A stretch of DNA of 64,000 bases from Ridgeia piscesae (Eukaryota; Annelida; Polychaeta; Sabellida; Siboglinidae): positions 292,001 to 356,000 of the forward strand of contig JAODUO010000143.1 of the NCBI GenBank assembly GCA_025642075.2. The letters run 5' to 3'. Below the pieces are notes generated by a model. It did no database searches. It was not told the DNA's origin and saw only the letters and a program-made list of their open reading frames with translations. Shown piece by piece: positions 46,589 to 58,175 of the stretch. The translations under genes and the position numbers were made by a program. Numbering within the stretch: position 1 is the first letter of the stretch; each line of letters begins with the position of its first letter.

Positions 46589-48779
46589 AGATACACACTC
46601 TCATAGTTCTCCCCGTACACAAGTCATGCTCCATCCTTACTTCTTTGTCTACTGGTCACTTGACCACCTGGTATTCTGTAGTTGTGTCCCGTACCTGCTG
46701 ACCATACACTATCCCATCTACAACAACTGCTTCTAACTAGACTGGTAGTGATGTGTCGTAGCAAAGTTAACTGTCATATTGTCGACAGTGCCATGGTACC
46801 GCTGCTTCGAATACGACGTTCTCATTCTGTGATCACCGCTGGGTGCCAATATACCATACGACAAGTGACTGTTCATTGTTTCTGCATTTGTCTATTTATC
46901 ATTGCTGTTTACCCACTTGGCTCCCTCACACACCCATCCATGTGTTGACAGTTTTAACAGTGCGTGTACATATTATACAATGCTGGGAACGTCTGTCCCG
47001 TCTTTGTCCTGTCCCATCTGTTCCTTCAGATGTCTGAGGACTCACAGGTGACATTAAGATCTAATCACAGCATTGACTCCTATTTATAGCACTGGTGTCT
47101 TAGTCAGACACATCAAAAGTTCTTCACAATGCATTTGTTACTAGCATCATTGATTATGATTCAGAACTGGCGACGCGTTACAGATTCCGATGTGGACCGC
47201 GTTTTGTTCTCAACAAACCTGATCAGTTCCCATTATCACACGTCATCCCCGCTGGCACTCTACATATCACCTCCTGGCCCCAGCAGATGGGCTGGGCCTC
47301 CATTGCCACCAACTTAATGGGAGACTTTGCAGCAGGCAATTACTGGTTGAATGGCGCAAGCGTGTCTTCGCTTAACCCACAATGAAGGCAAGACACTTGT
47401 TGTGTAAGACTGGCCGGCCAGAATGGAGGTCGAGGGTTCTGTAATGTCGCTGTCAGACAGACAGGCAGAAGACCGTTGCGTGCAGCCAACAGATGGCAGG
47501 ATCAGGCGGTAATGACTGGCGATTACTTCTACTCAGTATTAGGACACATGACTGGGTCCAAGTTACAGGCGTTACGCAACAGCCTTTCCCAATATGCTCT
47601 CTTCTGGTGCTTCAGCAATGCACACACCCATGGCCTTCACAATGTTTAGCTCAGTCTTGTCATTTACCTTCTCTTGTTTATCATTAGCTCTTCATTGTCA
47701 TTACTCTATCCTGCTCCTATCGTTACGTTTTGATGATCCAAGTTCACTGATCTTGAAATCGTTAATTTTATGTAGTGTCTAAAATTAGTTAGTTAAAATA
47801 ATTGGTTCTGCTCGTTTAACAAGAATTGACTGTTTCAAGGAACTCACCAGATTAATTTACTTTGATTATTCAGGTTAACCTTCAAAGTTATATGTTAAAT
47901 TGAAAAAGTTGTATCGTCACATTCGAGTACAGCCAACTTTATAATATACCGACGTCTGAAGTGATACAAAGTGTACACCTTGACAACCCTGAACACAAAC
48001 TAGAACTTTCTGCCCCCTGCTATCCCACCCCTAGGGCAGCCAACCCCTACAATAGGGGGCTCAGTTTCATCAACGCTTAAGTACATATGTGCTACTTGTC
48101 TGTGTCCTAGGTCAAAACAAGTTACTTCAGCTCCAGCGACCTCTGTATTCTGTCTGCCAATTACCCTTATGAGGGTGTTATGGGGGTGTTGAGGGGTGTT
48201 GTGTTGGTGTCAGCCCAAACACAGCAGGTGTCATGAAGTTGGGTAACTCTTGCTCAAATCCAATGACCATCTATTGCTTTCACTTCCTCCTTCGAAGACT
48301 GGACATTAGGAGAGAAACAACGGTCACTATCACTTCTGTCATAGCTTCCATGGTTAACCATGATTTTCACAGCTGACATAGTGTGTCTTAACTAGTTTTA
48401 AAGACAAACGTTACAGTGCCAAAATTACTGAAAACACAAAGCGTGATTTTTTACCTCCTACTGTACTGGTTGCTCCATCTAGTGGACGAAGTCACACTAA
48501 AACACATCAATTCAGCCTTCACGCAGCACGCGTGATTGGGTACTATTATATTTGTTAAATTGCAGCATTAATGAATATGACTAAACTGATGCACACATGT
48601 TATCTACACGTCTTCTTTTTACAAATCCTGCCATATGTGCTAACATTGTGTGCACCCTTCACAAAACAATACGTTTCATTTTTACCCGAAACAAAAACAC
48701 ACCACATTAAAACCACGTAAAAAACGACTATTGTCATTGAATTAGAAACACTAAACCTGCAAGACGTATTTTGTTAAGC
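46589..48779. other. Unique sequence, no supported exon
   Basis: Somewhat CpG-richer around 46740-46840 and 47160-47480. A CTCF-like site lies on the minus strand at 48472-48485 (CCACTAGATGGAGC, one mismatch to the core). Confidence 0.35.
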
Positions 48780-49260
48780 TCGAGAACCATGCAATTCATT
48801 ACCGGAACACAATTTGGTGTAACTTGATGCGGGGAACGGAAGGCAAGACACCGTACCTGGGTCGGCCGTCCTGGGGTATACAATACATGGTTATTACCCT
48901 CGCATGAACACACACGGCGCGTGTTATAGTGTATGGCGTGCGTCTCGGGGTGTATGGCGCGCGCCCGTAGCGGAGAGACGCGTGCCACGTACAGATAGCT
49001 GCGTCTGTCAGTATTGTTCACCGGTCATGCGTGACGGGTGCTTTGTGAGGGGGTATGTGAACATTATGCCCTGTCGCCATAAAGCCATCTGTCGTTGCCA
49101 GGTGTGGCGAGAACACCGACAGTACTTACTGCACGTGTAGTGGCCCCATGCTTACTTTGGGCGCTTCTGCAGGATTTTATACTCTTTACCGAGCGTTATT
49201 ATGAAGCAAACTGGACACGTATAGCAGGTAGGTAACGTGGATCATGTATAAGCCTAGGTC
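48780..49260. promoter_or_regulatory. Small CpG island, candidate promoter
   Basis: About two dozen CpG dinucleotides lie within 48831-49040, including GGCGCGCGCCCG. That is far above the rest of the window, where CpG is scarce. A 78-codon open stretch (48904-49140) has a Cys/His-rich end (MPCRHKAICRC). Just downstream, cttctgcag|49173-49227|gtaggt frames a 55-bp exon-like segment open as DFILFTERYYEANWTRIA. These two are weak. The CpG cluster itself is clear. Confidence 0.4.
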
Positions 49261-49365
49261 CGTGTGTGTGTTGTCTATCACATGATCTAGGGCCCATTAT
49301 ACTGTAACTTTTCTCTGAATAAGGTCACGTCAGGTGTTTATGGCGGAGGTACATTGTACTGAACC

Positions 49366-49600
49366 TTCGCTTATCCTTAATCATTTTCCGATGCTGGTAC
49401 CTTGGTCAGACACAAGACAACAACATACGTTATCACTGTGGTCCCCATAATTATGGGTTTTCTCATGGAAATTGGACATGATTTTAGTGAACTTTTACTT
49501 ATCCTTTTCAGACCTTGGGCGGTGCACAAGACCACAACAAATACGTTATCACTGTGGCCTCCATAATTATTGGTTTTCTCACGGAAAGGGATGAAGTTCC
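49366..49600. repeat. Two-copy tandem duplication, 113-bp period
   Basis: CCTTGGTCAGACACAAGAC (49400) and CCTTGGGCGGTGCACAAGAC (49513) start parallel segments sharing ATACGTTATCACTGTGG, CCATAATTAT and GGTTTTCTCA. Both copies stay open in one frame (YVITV..II.GFL), but two copies are too few to judge selection. Confidence 0.8.
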
Positions 49601-51433
49601 CCTGGCATATCCTGTTGTGTTTGTAATTAAGGGTTTGTTATGGAAAGTGAACTTGCTCACCCCACCTTTCTTCCTTTATCCCCAAACAGAAGTGACCATG
49701 GAGGTGACCCACAGTTTGGAATCATAAGGTTCTCCCTATGTTGTGTGCTCTTGAAGTCCTCATATGGCAGACATTGTGCTACCCAGAGCCCCCCCCCCTC
49801 CACACACAGTGATACAATAAAATACAATAATATAACTAATAGTTCTAACAGATTTTACTCTGTTCGATTTCAGTTCCTGCCAGATCTGTGATGATTCCTG
49901 TCATTTGCCCACGAGTCATTCCGTGTCAAATCAACTAAAATAAATCAACAAATTAACCCCACCATGTCAGATTTTGCAGTAACTTTGCATTTTGGATTAT
50001 TATGGATTGGAAAGACAAAGTACCAAATATTTCTTACATCATAACCAAACCAAAAACCAAACATTGGGGGGGGGTAATATTTCCTAAACCATTGGTCTGA
50101 TGCAAGAAATATTTTGGATTTCATCTTCCCCAATCATAATGATTGAACATAGAAAGTTACAAGACAATGTGAGGCGTGGGGTTAAACTGACTGGGTGGTT
50201 TGACATGGAATGACACCCATGCTGTCTTCATAGCAGATAATTTATTAAAAACTACAGTCACTGGGACTGTCTGAAGCAGCAGATAATTACCCCTGTGGTG
50301 TTACTAGCTTCATTCTGGGGACCATAAATCACAACTGTAAAAGTCAAAGACCCTAATGACATTTCTAGTACAGATATTGGACAAGGTCTGTCAAATTGTT
50401 GGACTATGTCTGTGGTTCTTCATACTGTGGTCTGTCCATGTCAAATGACCTCCATCACATGACATTGGTCCTTCTCCACCCCCGAAGGCTTTCTGTCGTC
50501 CCCCCGCCTCCTTCCCTGCATTCTGCCTCTACCAAACATGTCCTTTTAGAAACAACTGCAACTGTATTCGCTGAGAACACAATTTCTGCATCTCTAGTTG
50601 CTGTTGTCAATCAACATTTGTACGGTAAAATGTTACGTCAGATTTAAGTGTTCATAAGCAGATGTTCATAGGAATAAGAACATGGGTTTGTTTTACTACC
50701 GCAATACTGTTGTAATAACTACATCAACATTGCTGTTGTGATAATCCAACTACTGAAAATATTGATGATACAGCTGTATATCATCCATGAATAGTGAGTT
50801 ACCAGGAAAACAGACAACAATTTAAACCAATGATGGGTGGCTCCCCCATGTGGATACGAGAGCAGTTGATTCTGCTACTGGCTGGATGTGCACTTTCAAT
50901 GAAAATGTCTTCAATAACATCCTGTGACAAACCATTATTTTCTAATTTTTTAAGTGTTATAATGAATGTATCCAATATCCAGTACATTGATGTTCAAATT
51001 ATTCATTATGTGAAGGCACATGTTACACATCAACTTTAAGGCAGATGCCATAGTTTTTCAATAATGCTATTCATCAGCTATAACATGATTATAGCTCATT
51101 AGCTGTGTTGGAATTTTTCAACATTTGTGAAGTATTGTCTGCAAAAATCTTTGACCGCAGGAAATGCACACAATGCTACTTATGGTGGCAAAGGTGATTT
51201 ACTATATTATAGCTTTATTTAGACAGATTGTTTTTATAGGATTAATTATTTATTTTGTTGGATATTGCTGGTGAAGATTTGCAGTAGTGCTGATACAGCC
51301 TTTATAAATATTATCAACGGAATCAAATCTGACGTTAACAACAGAAGTAGATTCGATCATTATGCTACTTATGAATAATGTAATTATCACATTCATGATG
51401 ATGAAATTAAAACATGTTTAAACTGTATATAAC
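49601..51433. other. Unique sequence, no gene seen
   Basis: C9 run near 49789-49798 and G8 run near 50066. No supported exon. Confidence 0.35.
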
Positions 51434-51512
51434 AGTTTAAACACACACATACATACATACCTGCATGCACGCATGCATGCACGCACGCATGCGCACGCAC
51501 GCACACATATTT
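51434..51512. repeat. Alternating ACAC / ATGC / GCAC microsatellite
   Basis: ACACACATACATACATAC passing into GCATGCACGCATGCATGCAC. Z-DNA-prone. Confidence 0.95.
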
Positions 51513-53058
51513 ATTTATTATATATGTACACATATGGAGCATCTATGAGAGGCTACGCTGGGGCACAGTGTGTTCCTCCAGGTGTCTCCTCTACATGTAA
51601 ATAGCTGACAGACAATCTGCCAAAATATTGATTAAATCCACCTACAAAGTTCCGCCAAACAAAGGTAGCACAAGTTGTAATTTTCTGGAAGTTATCCCAG
51701 TAGGTAAGGAGTTTATTGGTGGTCATAAGCCAACAACGTTACATCACAACAACAAAGACAAGGGCAGGTAGAGACAGGGAAGACAGATTCGCCCCCAGGC
51801 AGTGAGGGACAAACAAAACACTACAAATCAATGACAAATCAAAGTAGCCCTTGAAGCATTGGGTGTGGACAAGGGAATCCACACCCCTTACATAACCCTC
51901 CCTACCAGGGTGACATCGCTGAGTCTTCATGTCACATGAAATAGTCTTATGGTGGACACTCACAAAGCTGTGAGACCTGGTCAGTGCCACTTCAAAGTGA
52001 CCGCTCTTGTACTTATCAATTACCTGCTCATTTCCCCTGTGGTCCTCAGAAACATGTGACACATGTGTGGACTACAGAGTGACAAGTGACAAGATCTCTT
52101 ACACCTTGTAGGGCTTATTGCTGGTGCAGAGGAATACATAGAAGGGGTGGCAGCATTGTAACCCCCACACAGGGGTGGTTAGGGAACTATGAGAAGGGTT
52201 AGTTGCCATTGTAGTTTCAGTGCAATTGTACACTGTGAATGTTCATTTGCCAAATTTTTGTGTTAATATATTTATTAAACATAAAGACGATTCATTCGTA
52301 CCACAAGTCAATAATACAGAATGTGTTTAAACATCAATGCACATATTCAAATACCACGTTCTGTATCACTATGCTGATCATTGGTATCCATTTCAGATAT
52401 ATAGCTTCATTTTTACAAGAAAATGTAGTCATATAATCCTGAAAACATATTTTATTGACCTGTGAAATCAGTAATATAATTTCTAAATTCCAACCTGTTA
52501 TTTGTGTCATATTTGATGAGAGCTTGGTGTGAGAGGAATCACTTATTGTGGCGAACAGCAGCATGGTCCACGGGTGTTTTTAAGAAACTGCAAAGCAATA
52601 TGCTGTGAAAACGAGAATAACACTGAGCGGAAGTAAGACGAGAACAGGTACACCTACTCAATACAAGGTGGAGCTAACTCTGTTAAGTCTTACACTCCAG
52701 CTACACCTCCTGAGTCGACATCAAAGGGAACGTTCATCTAGGGATGTAATTGTTTATTCTTTAACTCAGGCTAAAAGCCAACAGCAGCAATCAGAGGTAA
52801 CTATTTCATCTTTAACTCAGGCCAACACTTTCAGTACAAGTCCTGAGCACCAGTGAAAGAGACTCTTGTGATCTTCAGAGGGTAAAGCTTAGAGAACTGA
52901 GACTGTGACCCAGGAGCAGTCTCTAAAGACTACTTTCTTGTCTTCAATTGAGTTTAAGACTCGAGTCACAATCAAAGAGAATCTTCAACTTGGGTTGCTA
53001 TCAAAGACACTAGATTCTAATATTCTACCAACACAACTAGCTACAACGAATACAAACT
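51513..53058. other. Unique sequence with two unproven open stretches
   Basis: A minus-strand open frame of 107 codons (52062-51739) and a plus-strand one of 83 codons (52605-52856, Ser/Gln/Thr-rich) have no domain or complete splice support. Short repeats of CTTTAACTCAGGC occur at 52758 and 52811. Confidence 0.3.
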
Positions 53059-53063
53059 GTTTA

Positions 53064-53147
<84 letters not shown>

Positions 53148-53246
53148 ATATGTATTATTTGTATATATGTATATATATACATCTTCAAACTGCTACAGAC
53201 ACTCGAATATTGAGTATGAGTAATACGAACTAAAACAGTGTCAAAA

Positions 53247-53283
<37 letters not shown>

Positions 53284-53290
53284 ATGTTTG

Positions 53291-53360
<70 letters not shown>
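53059..53360. repeat. Three (TA)n tracts
   Basis: TA dinucleotides at 53070-53139, 53253-53280 and 53296-53360, with AT-rich spacers. Confidence 0.95.
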
Positions 53361-53362
<2 letters not shown>

Positions 53363-53432
53363 TACAGTGTATATACTAGTAATGTTATCCACTGGGGAGA
53401 ATTAAAATAACTCTATTTCCAACTCATTCTAG

Positions 53433-53496
53433 TCATATAATGTAAGGCCTCTATACTACTGAGCTGACCCATTAAAATAAATATATCTGATTAGAC
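53433..53496 (+). other. Putative 5' UTR part of the exon ending at 53697
   Basis: An acceptor with a good pyrimidine tract (ctatttccaactcattctag, 53413-53432) is followed by 64 nt containing an in-frame TGA 9 nt before the start codon at 53497. This makes the ATG the likely translation start. Confidence 0.35.
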
Positions 53497-53697
53497 ATGG
53501 GAAACTATAACACACGTGATGACTGTATTAACCTCTACGTTGGTGCTGGTTGCAGTGTGGCTGACGAGAGAAGGCCAGTGAGCATGGATCGACCCTATGA
53601 GTTGCCACTGCACACATCCGGCCACTCGGAGGTGACCGCGGTCTCAGAGAAAGCGGTCAAGCTCAACAGCATGTTTCTCTCGACCAAGACTAACATG
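53497..53697 (+). CDS. Start-codon exon of an unrecognised gene; possible N-myristoylation signal
   Basis: ATG in good context (G at -3, G at +4) opens 67 codons starting MGNYNTRDDCINLYVGAGCS and continuing with DRPYELPLHTSGHSEVTA to ...STKTNM, then a donor ATG|gtaggtact at 53697/53698 (phase 0). CpG and GC content are clearly above the flanking DNA. Gly2 with Thr6 fits the N-myristoylation pattern MGxxxS/T, which would suggest a membrane-anchored cytoplasmic N-terminus. This is inferred from the motif only. No domain or family recognised. Past the donor the frame runs into a TGCG microsatellite, as expected for an intron. An alternative donor four bases downstream (TAG|gtactg) would change the phase to 1. 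The nearest downstream partner is the terminal exon at 57762, whose incoming phase is 2, so at least one more exon would be needed between them. Confidence 0.5.
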
Positions 53698-53756
53698 GTA
53701 GGTACTGTGGGACCTCACATCACTCAATGTACACTTGTACAGATCCTGCATGTTCT

Positions 53757-53805
53757 GTGTGTGAGTGTGTGCGTGCGTGTGTGCGTGTGTGTGCGTGCGT
53801 GCGCA

Positions 53806-53845
<40 letters not shown>

Positions 53846-53847
53846 TG
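53757..53847. repeat. (GTGC)n / (TGCG)n Z-DNA-prone tract just after a splice donor
   Basis: GTGTGTGAGTGTGTGCGTGC extends into uniform TGCG repeats to 53847, beginning 60 nt after the donor at 53698. Confidence 0.95.
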
Positions 53848-54598
53848 GTGTGTAACTTGGGAGGATTTTGTAAAGAGAGATTTAGAGAGGGATTGTGCAA
53901 AGAGTGGAGAAGTAGAGAGAAAGACCCAGTGTGGTCGGTTAGTGGAGAATGGAGATCGGATTATTGAATTTTGTATGTTTACACAGACACTTAGACAGAG
54001 AGACAATCAACTGAAACATAATATTAACTCACTGTGGTACACAAATACAGTAACAAAATCACTCTCAAGGATATAGAAGAAATGTTTGACAGCATAGGAA
54101 CAATACGACATCATAATACATGGTCATGACATTGTACAGAGGGTTTCATAGCAAAATATGACATATTGATTGTGTCTTTAACAAAACTAACTTACGTGCT
54201 TTGTCTTCAAAGCATAAATGAAAAACTACATGACACTGGAGTTATCTAAAATCATAGTGCCAGTTAATACAGACCAAAATCTTATTGGTTTGATTGATTG
54301 ATTTATTTAATATAAAATGTAAAACATTGTACACATATGCATAATATATAAATACAAGGTACATTTAAAATATTCGGATAACACAAAAAGTGCACGCACT
54401 TATTTCCATTGTGGTCCTTCTTGGTACACTTCCATTATGAAATTTGTCACAAGAATTGCATTGTTATCTCGTTTAGCCCCGTAAAAATCTGAACACGTTC
54501 TACCTCAAACAGTGTTTTACTGCCACTTGTTCCCAGTGCATGGATCTGCCAACCCAGTCTGCCAAACAGAGCTAATATCTCACAAAACACACCAGCGC
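53848..54598. other. Putative intron, no further feature
   Basis: TTTGATTGATTGATTTATTT at 54288-54307 resembles the edge of a retroelement, but no body is recognised. An acceptor-like ttatctcgtttag at 54464-54476 precedes 30 open codons without a good donor. Confidence 0.35.
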
Positions 54599-54850
54599 CA
54601 GCACAGAAGGGGGTTGTAAATAATTCATTTAGTGTGAGAAAACCAATTGCTTGTGTTTGTCACACCCATCCTAAGTGAGCAACTCTTTAGGGCTTTCACA
54701 CCTGTCAGTGTGGCTGCTCACAGACAAGTGTGCCAGGGACCTAGGTGGGGAGGAAGAGGGAGGGTGGAGGGGTTAGACACAGGTGTGAAGGCTACTGGTT
54801 GACAGTGTCAGGTATTGGGGGGAGAAGTTCCTTCTAGGAGGTCTGACAGA
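54599..54850. promoter_or_regulatory. Candidate enhancer with inverted T-box sites
   Basis: TTCACACCTGT (54695-54705) and its exact reverse complement ACAGGTGTGAA (54779-54789) face each other across 73 bp. Both contain the T-box half-site AGGTGTGA. Between them lies a G-rich stretch (GTGGGGAGGAAGAGGGAGGG, 54746-54765) able to form a quadruplex. CCAATTG lies at about 54641. Located in a GC-rich island inside the putative intron. Confidence 0.4.
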
Positions 54851-55044
54851 CAGACACAGTAGGCTAGGCACAAGGCACAAGGTACAAGAGGTAGGTCTCA
54901 TCTAGGGACAGTCTCTGGTCTCTCTCTATCTTATTATTTATGTCAATCAATGCTGCTGGTGGTTCACTAATGACATATTAATATAATACATTTATAACTA
55001 TATAATAATGATGATATAATAATAATATTATAATTATAGTAGAA
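54851..55044. other. Unique sequence
   Basis: GGCACAAGGCACAAGGTACAAG short repeat near 54866-54890; otherwise nothing. Confidence 0.3.
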
Positions 55045-55235
55045 TTAAATATAATATAATATAATATAATATAATATAATATAATATAATATAATATAAT
55101 ATAATATAATATAATATAATATAATAATATAATAATATAATATAATATAATATAATATAATATAATATAATATAATATAATATAATATAATATAATATAA
55201 TATAATATATATAATATAATATAATATATATAATA

Positions 55236-55279
<44 letters not shown>

Positions 55280-55400
55280 TAATATAACAATAATAACAAT
55301 AATAAAATATAACAATATAACAATATAACAATATAACAATATAACAATATAACAATATAACAATATAACAATATAACAATATAACAATATAATAATATAA
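55045..55400. repeat. Composite AT microsatellite: (TATAA)n, (TAA)n, (TATAACAA)n
   Basis: A 5-bp TATAA repeat (55050-55225), then TAA triplets (55232-55276), then an 8-bp AACAATAT repeat (55305-55390). Motif length changes in steps along the tract. Confidence 0.97.
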
Positions 55401-55774
55401 TATACAATGTAGACATATAATAGATAATAGATACAAGGCATTGTAATTGTTACTTTTTATTTATTTTGTCTTAATGGATGTTTTATTTGTAACCAGTGAA
55501 GTAAGACTGGATGCCTCTAAGAGCTGTCATTACAGCTGAATAAGAACTGGTACTTTGACAACATGCTGAGAATGTCAACAGGGAGCAATTAGAAAATATA
55601 ATATTCACTGAGATAACACCTGAGATTGACACATCAGAAATCTGAGACGCTCCAAATTATAGGTGTTTATTCCCAGTGCATTGTACATAACACAATGTTA
55701 TGGGTGAGTACTGTAAAAAGGTGATAACACACATGGGGGGTGGGGTAATATGAACCCGTCTTAAAATATGGTTT
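55401..55774. other. Unique sequence, no gene seen
   Basis: No recognised feature. Confidence 0.3.
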
Positions 55775-55920
55775 TGCTTGTTGGCAGCTGTACTGTCATG
55801 TGACACAGCTACTGTTGCTTTGTTGACAGCTGCACATTCATATGACAAAGCTACTGTTTTGTCATATGACACAGCTACTGTTGCTTAATGACAGCTTCAC
55901 AATGTGTGCCTTAGCTACTG
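55775..55920. repeat. Degenerate 50-55 bp repeat, about three copies
   Basis: GTCATGTGACACAGCTACTG (55796-55815), CATATGACAAAGCTACTG (55840-55857) and GTCATATGACACAGCTACTG (55861-55880), then a weaker GCCTTAGCTACTGC. Confidence 0.8.
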
Positions 55921-57049
55921 CTAACTCTTGTCAAATATGACGTTGTCACTGCAGTTGCTAGCATTTAAACATGTGAACAAATGTGACACTACACAGATAG
56001 TAAGTCATTCGTCTACACAATAGTCATTTCAGTAATAGTACAGAAAAACTACACATAGGAAACCTGATATAAATTTAAAATATTAAATACCTAATTCAAC
56101 ATAAGCACGCAAGGGTGTTACTAACAGCATGACAGATCCTATACCACACATCCACAGAATACACGGGTATCAAGTTCATATAATGTCCATTACAGCACGC
56201 GCTACTGGGAGAAACTCCGCTCTAACAATTTCTGAGTTGAACTGTGTTAGGACGAAGACCCATTACCACATGATCCGTCCAGCATCAAAGTCTATGTAAT
56301 GTGCATTAAAGGCTGCAACTTGGGCTGCCTTCGCACCAGGGCAATGCTCCAGATATGCCACCATGGCAATGCCCCACAATGTCCGCCTATTACCCCATGT
56401 TACCCCATTAATGGCTACCTTACTAAGTGGACCATGGACACTTTGAGCTGCTCAATTACAAAGCCGCTACCTGGAATGACCAAAATGAGGCCATAAAAAG
56501 CCACTGAAATCCAGACGAAACCATTATCAGACATTTGTTAAAAGCATGACCAGTCAAGAGTAAATTAGAAACTGTTTAAAGTAGTAAACATACCTGACTT
56601 CTGCTGAAGTGTCTACAATCTAGCGCGTATAATAATTCAATGTTTATTTCTAGTCCTGTATTTTATTGAAAATATCGGTGAAAAGTTTCAAATATAAAAC
56701 CACCGAAAACGTTGTCATGTATATCTGAGCCAGACACATGGCACATGGCACGTCTTTATCAATGGGCCGTGTAATGGCTTCTAAATGTGTCTCCAGAAAA
56801 CCTTATCAGCTTTGTTTATTGCAAGTTTGTAAGTTGATCCCCAGCAGAAAGTAGCTAATTCCTATCAATTACTTGAGCATATTTCAAAATAGTCACGCCC
56901 CAAAAGTCCATGATTGCGCGTCCAATGGTTGAAAATAGTCATTTGAGTCAATTTAGATGTTATCAATATTTTATGTAGGTTGATTGTTTAACTAATCTAT
57001 TGGCTGTGAACAGGTTGTCATATAGTGTCAGGGGTAAAGAAAGGCACAT
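55921..57049. other. Unique sequence, putative intron
   Basis: No exon with paired splice signals found, though the phase of the flanking exons requires one if they are linked. Confidence 0.3.
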
Positions 57050-57490
57050 CATGGTGACAGGCTGGTGTCTGGCAGTTGTGTCAAACTAGTGCTTAGGTTT
57101 GTCTGGTGACATTGTGCTTGTGACACATGTGACAATGATATATAGATGACATGATGAAGGAGCTTTGACACTGCCTTGTGACACATGTGACAACAGTATA
57201 ATTTTATATAGATGACATGACGAAGAAGTTTGTCATCATGACACAAACTGTAACACATGTTTCAATGATATATATATAGATGACAGAACGAAGGAGGTTT
57301 TTGTCATTGTAACACAGCCTTGTGACACATATGACAAGGAATAGAGATGCCAGGATGAAAGACAGTTTGCCATCACGACACTGCCTTGTGACACGTGACA
57401 ATGACACAGATGAAAGGATGAATGAGGTTTTGTCATTGTGACACTGCCTTATGACACATGTCACCGTGACAATGACACATACATGACAGG
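57050..57490. repeat. Degenerate 60-70 bp repeat, about six copies
   Basis: Built on TTGTGACACATGTGACAATG, ATATATAGATGACATGATGA and AGTTTGTCATTGTGACAC. Strongly diverged with length changes. Confidence 0.85.
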
Positions 57491-57761
57491 ATTCAGGAAC
57501 AAAGAGCGCTGTCCTCCATGCAGCTGTGAGCCCTGTACTTGTCGTATCAGCCACACGCCATACGAGGAAGTACACCCTCCTTATTAAGTTCACCCTTGGG
57601 TTTGAACAAAAGTGACATGTATAGCAAGATGGCCATATTTATTTAGCCAGACTAATTTCTTACATTGAATATACAGTATATTGAAATAATTTGGGACTGT
57701 CTTTGCATGACCCTAATTATGAGGGAACTGTATTACCAAGGTGACTGTAAAGCATCGCTCC

Positions 57762-57983
57762 TCTGTCTTTGTTAGTGGCTATGACATTGACAAGTGGCCA
57801 GACTTGGAGGACATCCAGCTTGACTACCCCACACCCTTGTGGTCTGTAATTAATGACCAGTTCCTACCCTCTACACCTCTACTTGTTAGAGACGCCCCTG
57901 CCACTTACAAACCCTCTGCTTCAAACCCTACTCATTACCGCCATATCTCTGGCGATTCAGAGGACACACACCCCAATTATTGA
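57762..57983 (+). CDS. Terminal coding exon of an unrecognised gene
   Basis: The acceptor has a long pyrimidine tract (cgctcctctgtctttgttag, about 57736-57755 region ending at the AG before TGGCTATGAC). The open frame encodes SGYDIDKWPDLEDIQLDYPT, then PLWSVINDQFLPSTPLL and a Ser/Thr/Pro/His-rich tail ending DTHPNY, with TGA at 57981-57983. The exact first base is within a few bases of 57755-57762. The incoming phase is 2. The acidic, Tyr/Pro-rich composition with conserved-looking W residues resembles a cytoplasmic tail or a short interaction motif region. No domain recognised. It may be the 3' end of the gene started at 53497, same strand, 4 kb away. Confidence 0.5.
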   Translation, partial: SVFVSGYDIDKWPDLEDIQLDYPTPLWSVINDQFLPSTPLLVRDAPATYKPSASNPTHYRHISGDSEDTHPNY

Positions 57984-58175
57984 TGCAATATCCACGTCAT
58001 TGTTATTAATCAGTTAAACAAACTTTGAATTATTGAACGCTTAAACAGGTACTTTGAATTACTGTATGCATAGGTACAGGTACATGCACGCACGCATGCA
58101 ATACCTGCATATTGGCGTCCAGGTAAACAAGTATTATCACACCTACATAAATTAATAAAAAATGAACAAATTACC
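57984..58175 (+). other. Putative 3' UTR with AATAAA
   Basis: AT-rich sequence after the TGA, with AATAAA at 58154-58159, about 170 nt downstream of the stop. This is a plausible polyadenylation signal. Confidence 0.35.

Noticed and set aside
51739..52062. 107-codon minus-strand open frame
   Set aside because: Reasonable composition, but no acceptor and only a weak donor-like gtaatt; not enough to call a gene.
57204..57593. 129-codon minus-strand frame with Cys/Val-rich repeats
   Set aside because: Follows the degenerate 60-70 bp tandem repeat; the peptide mirrors the DNA repeat.
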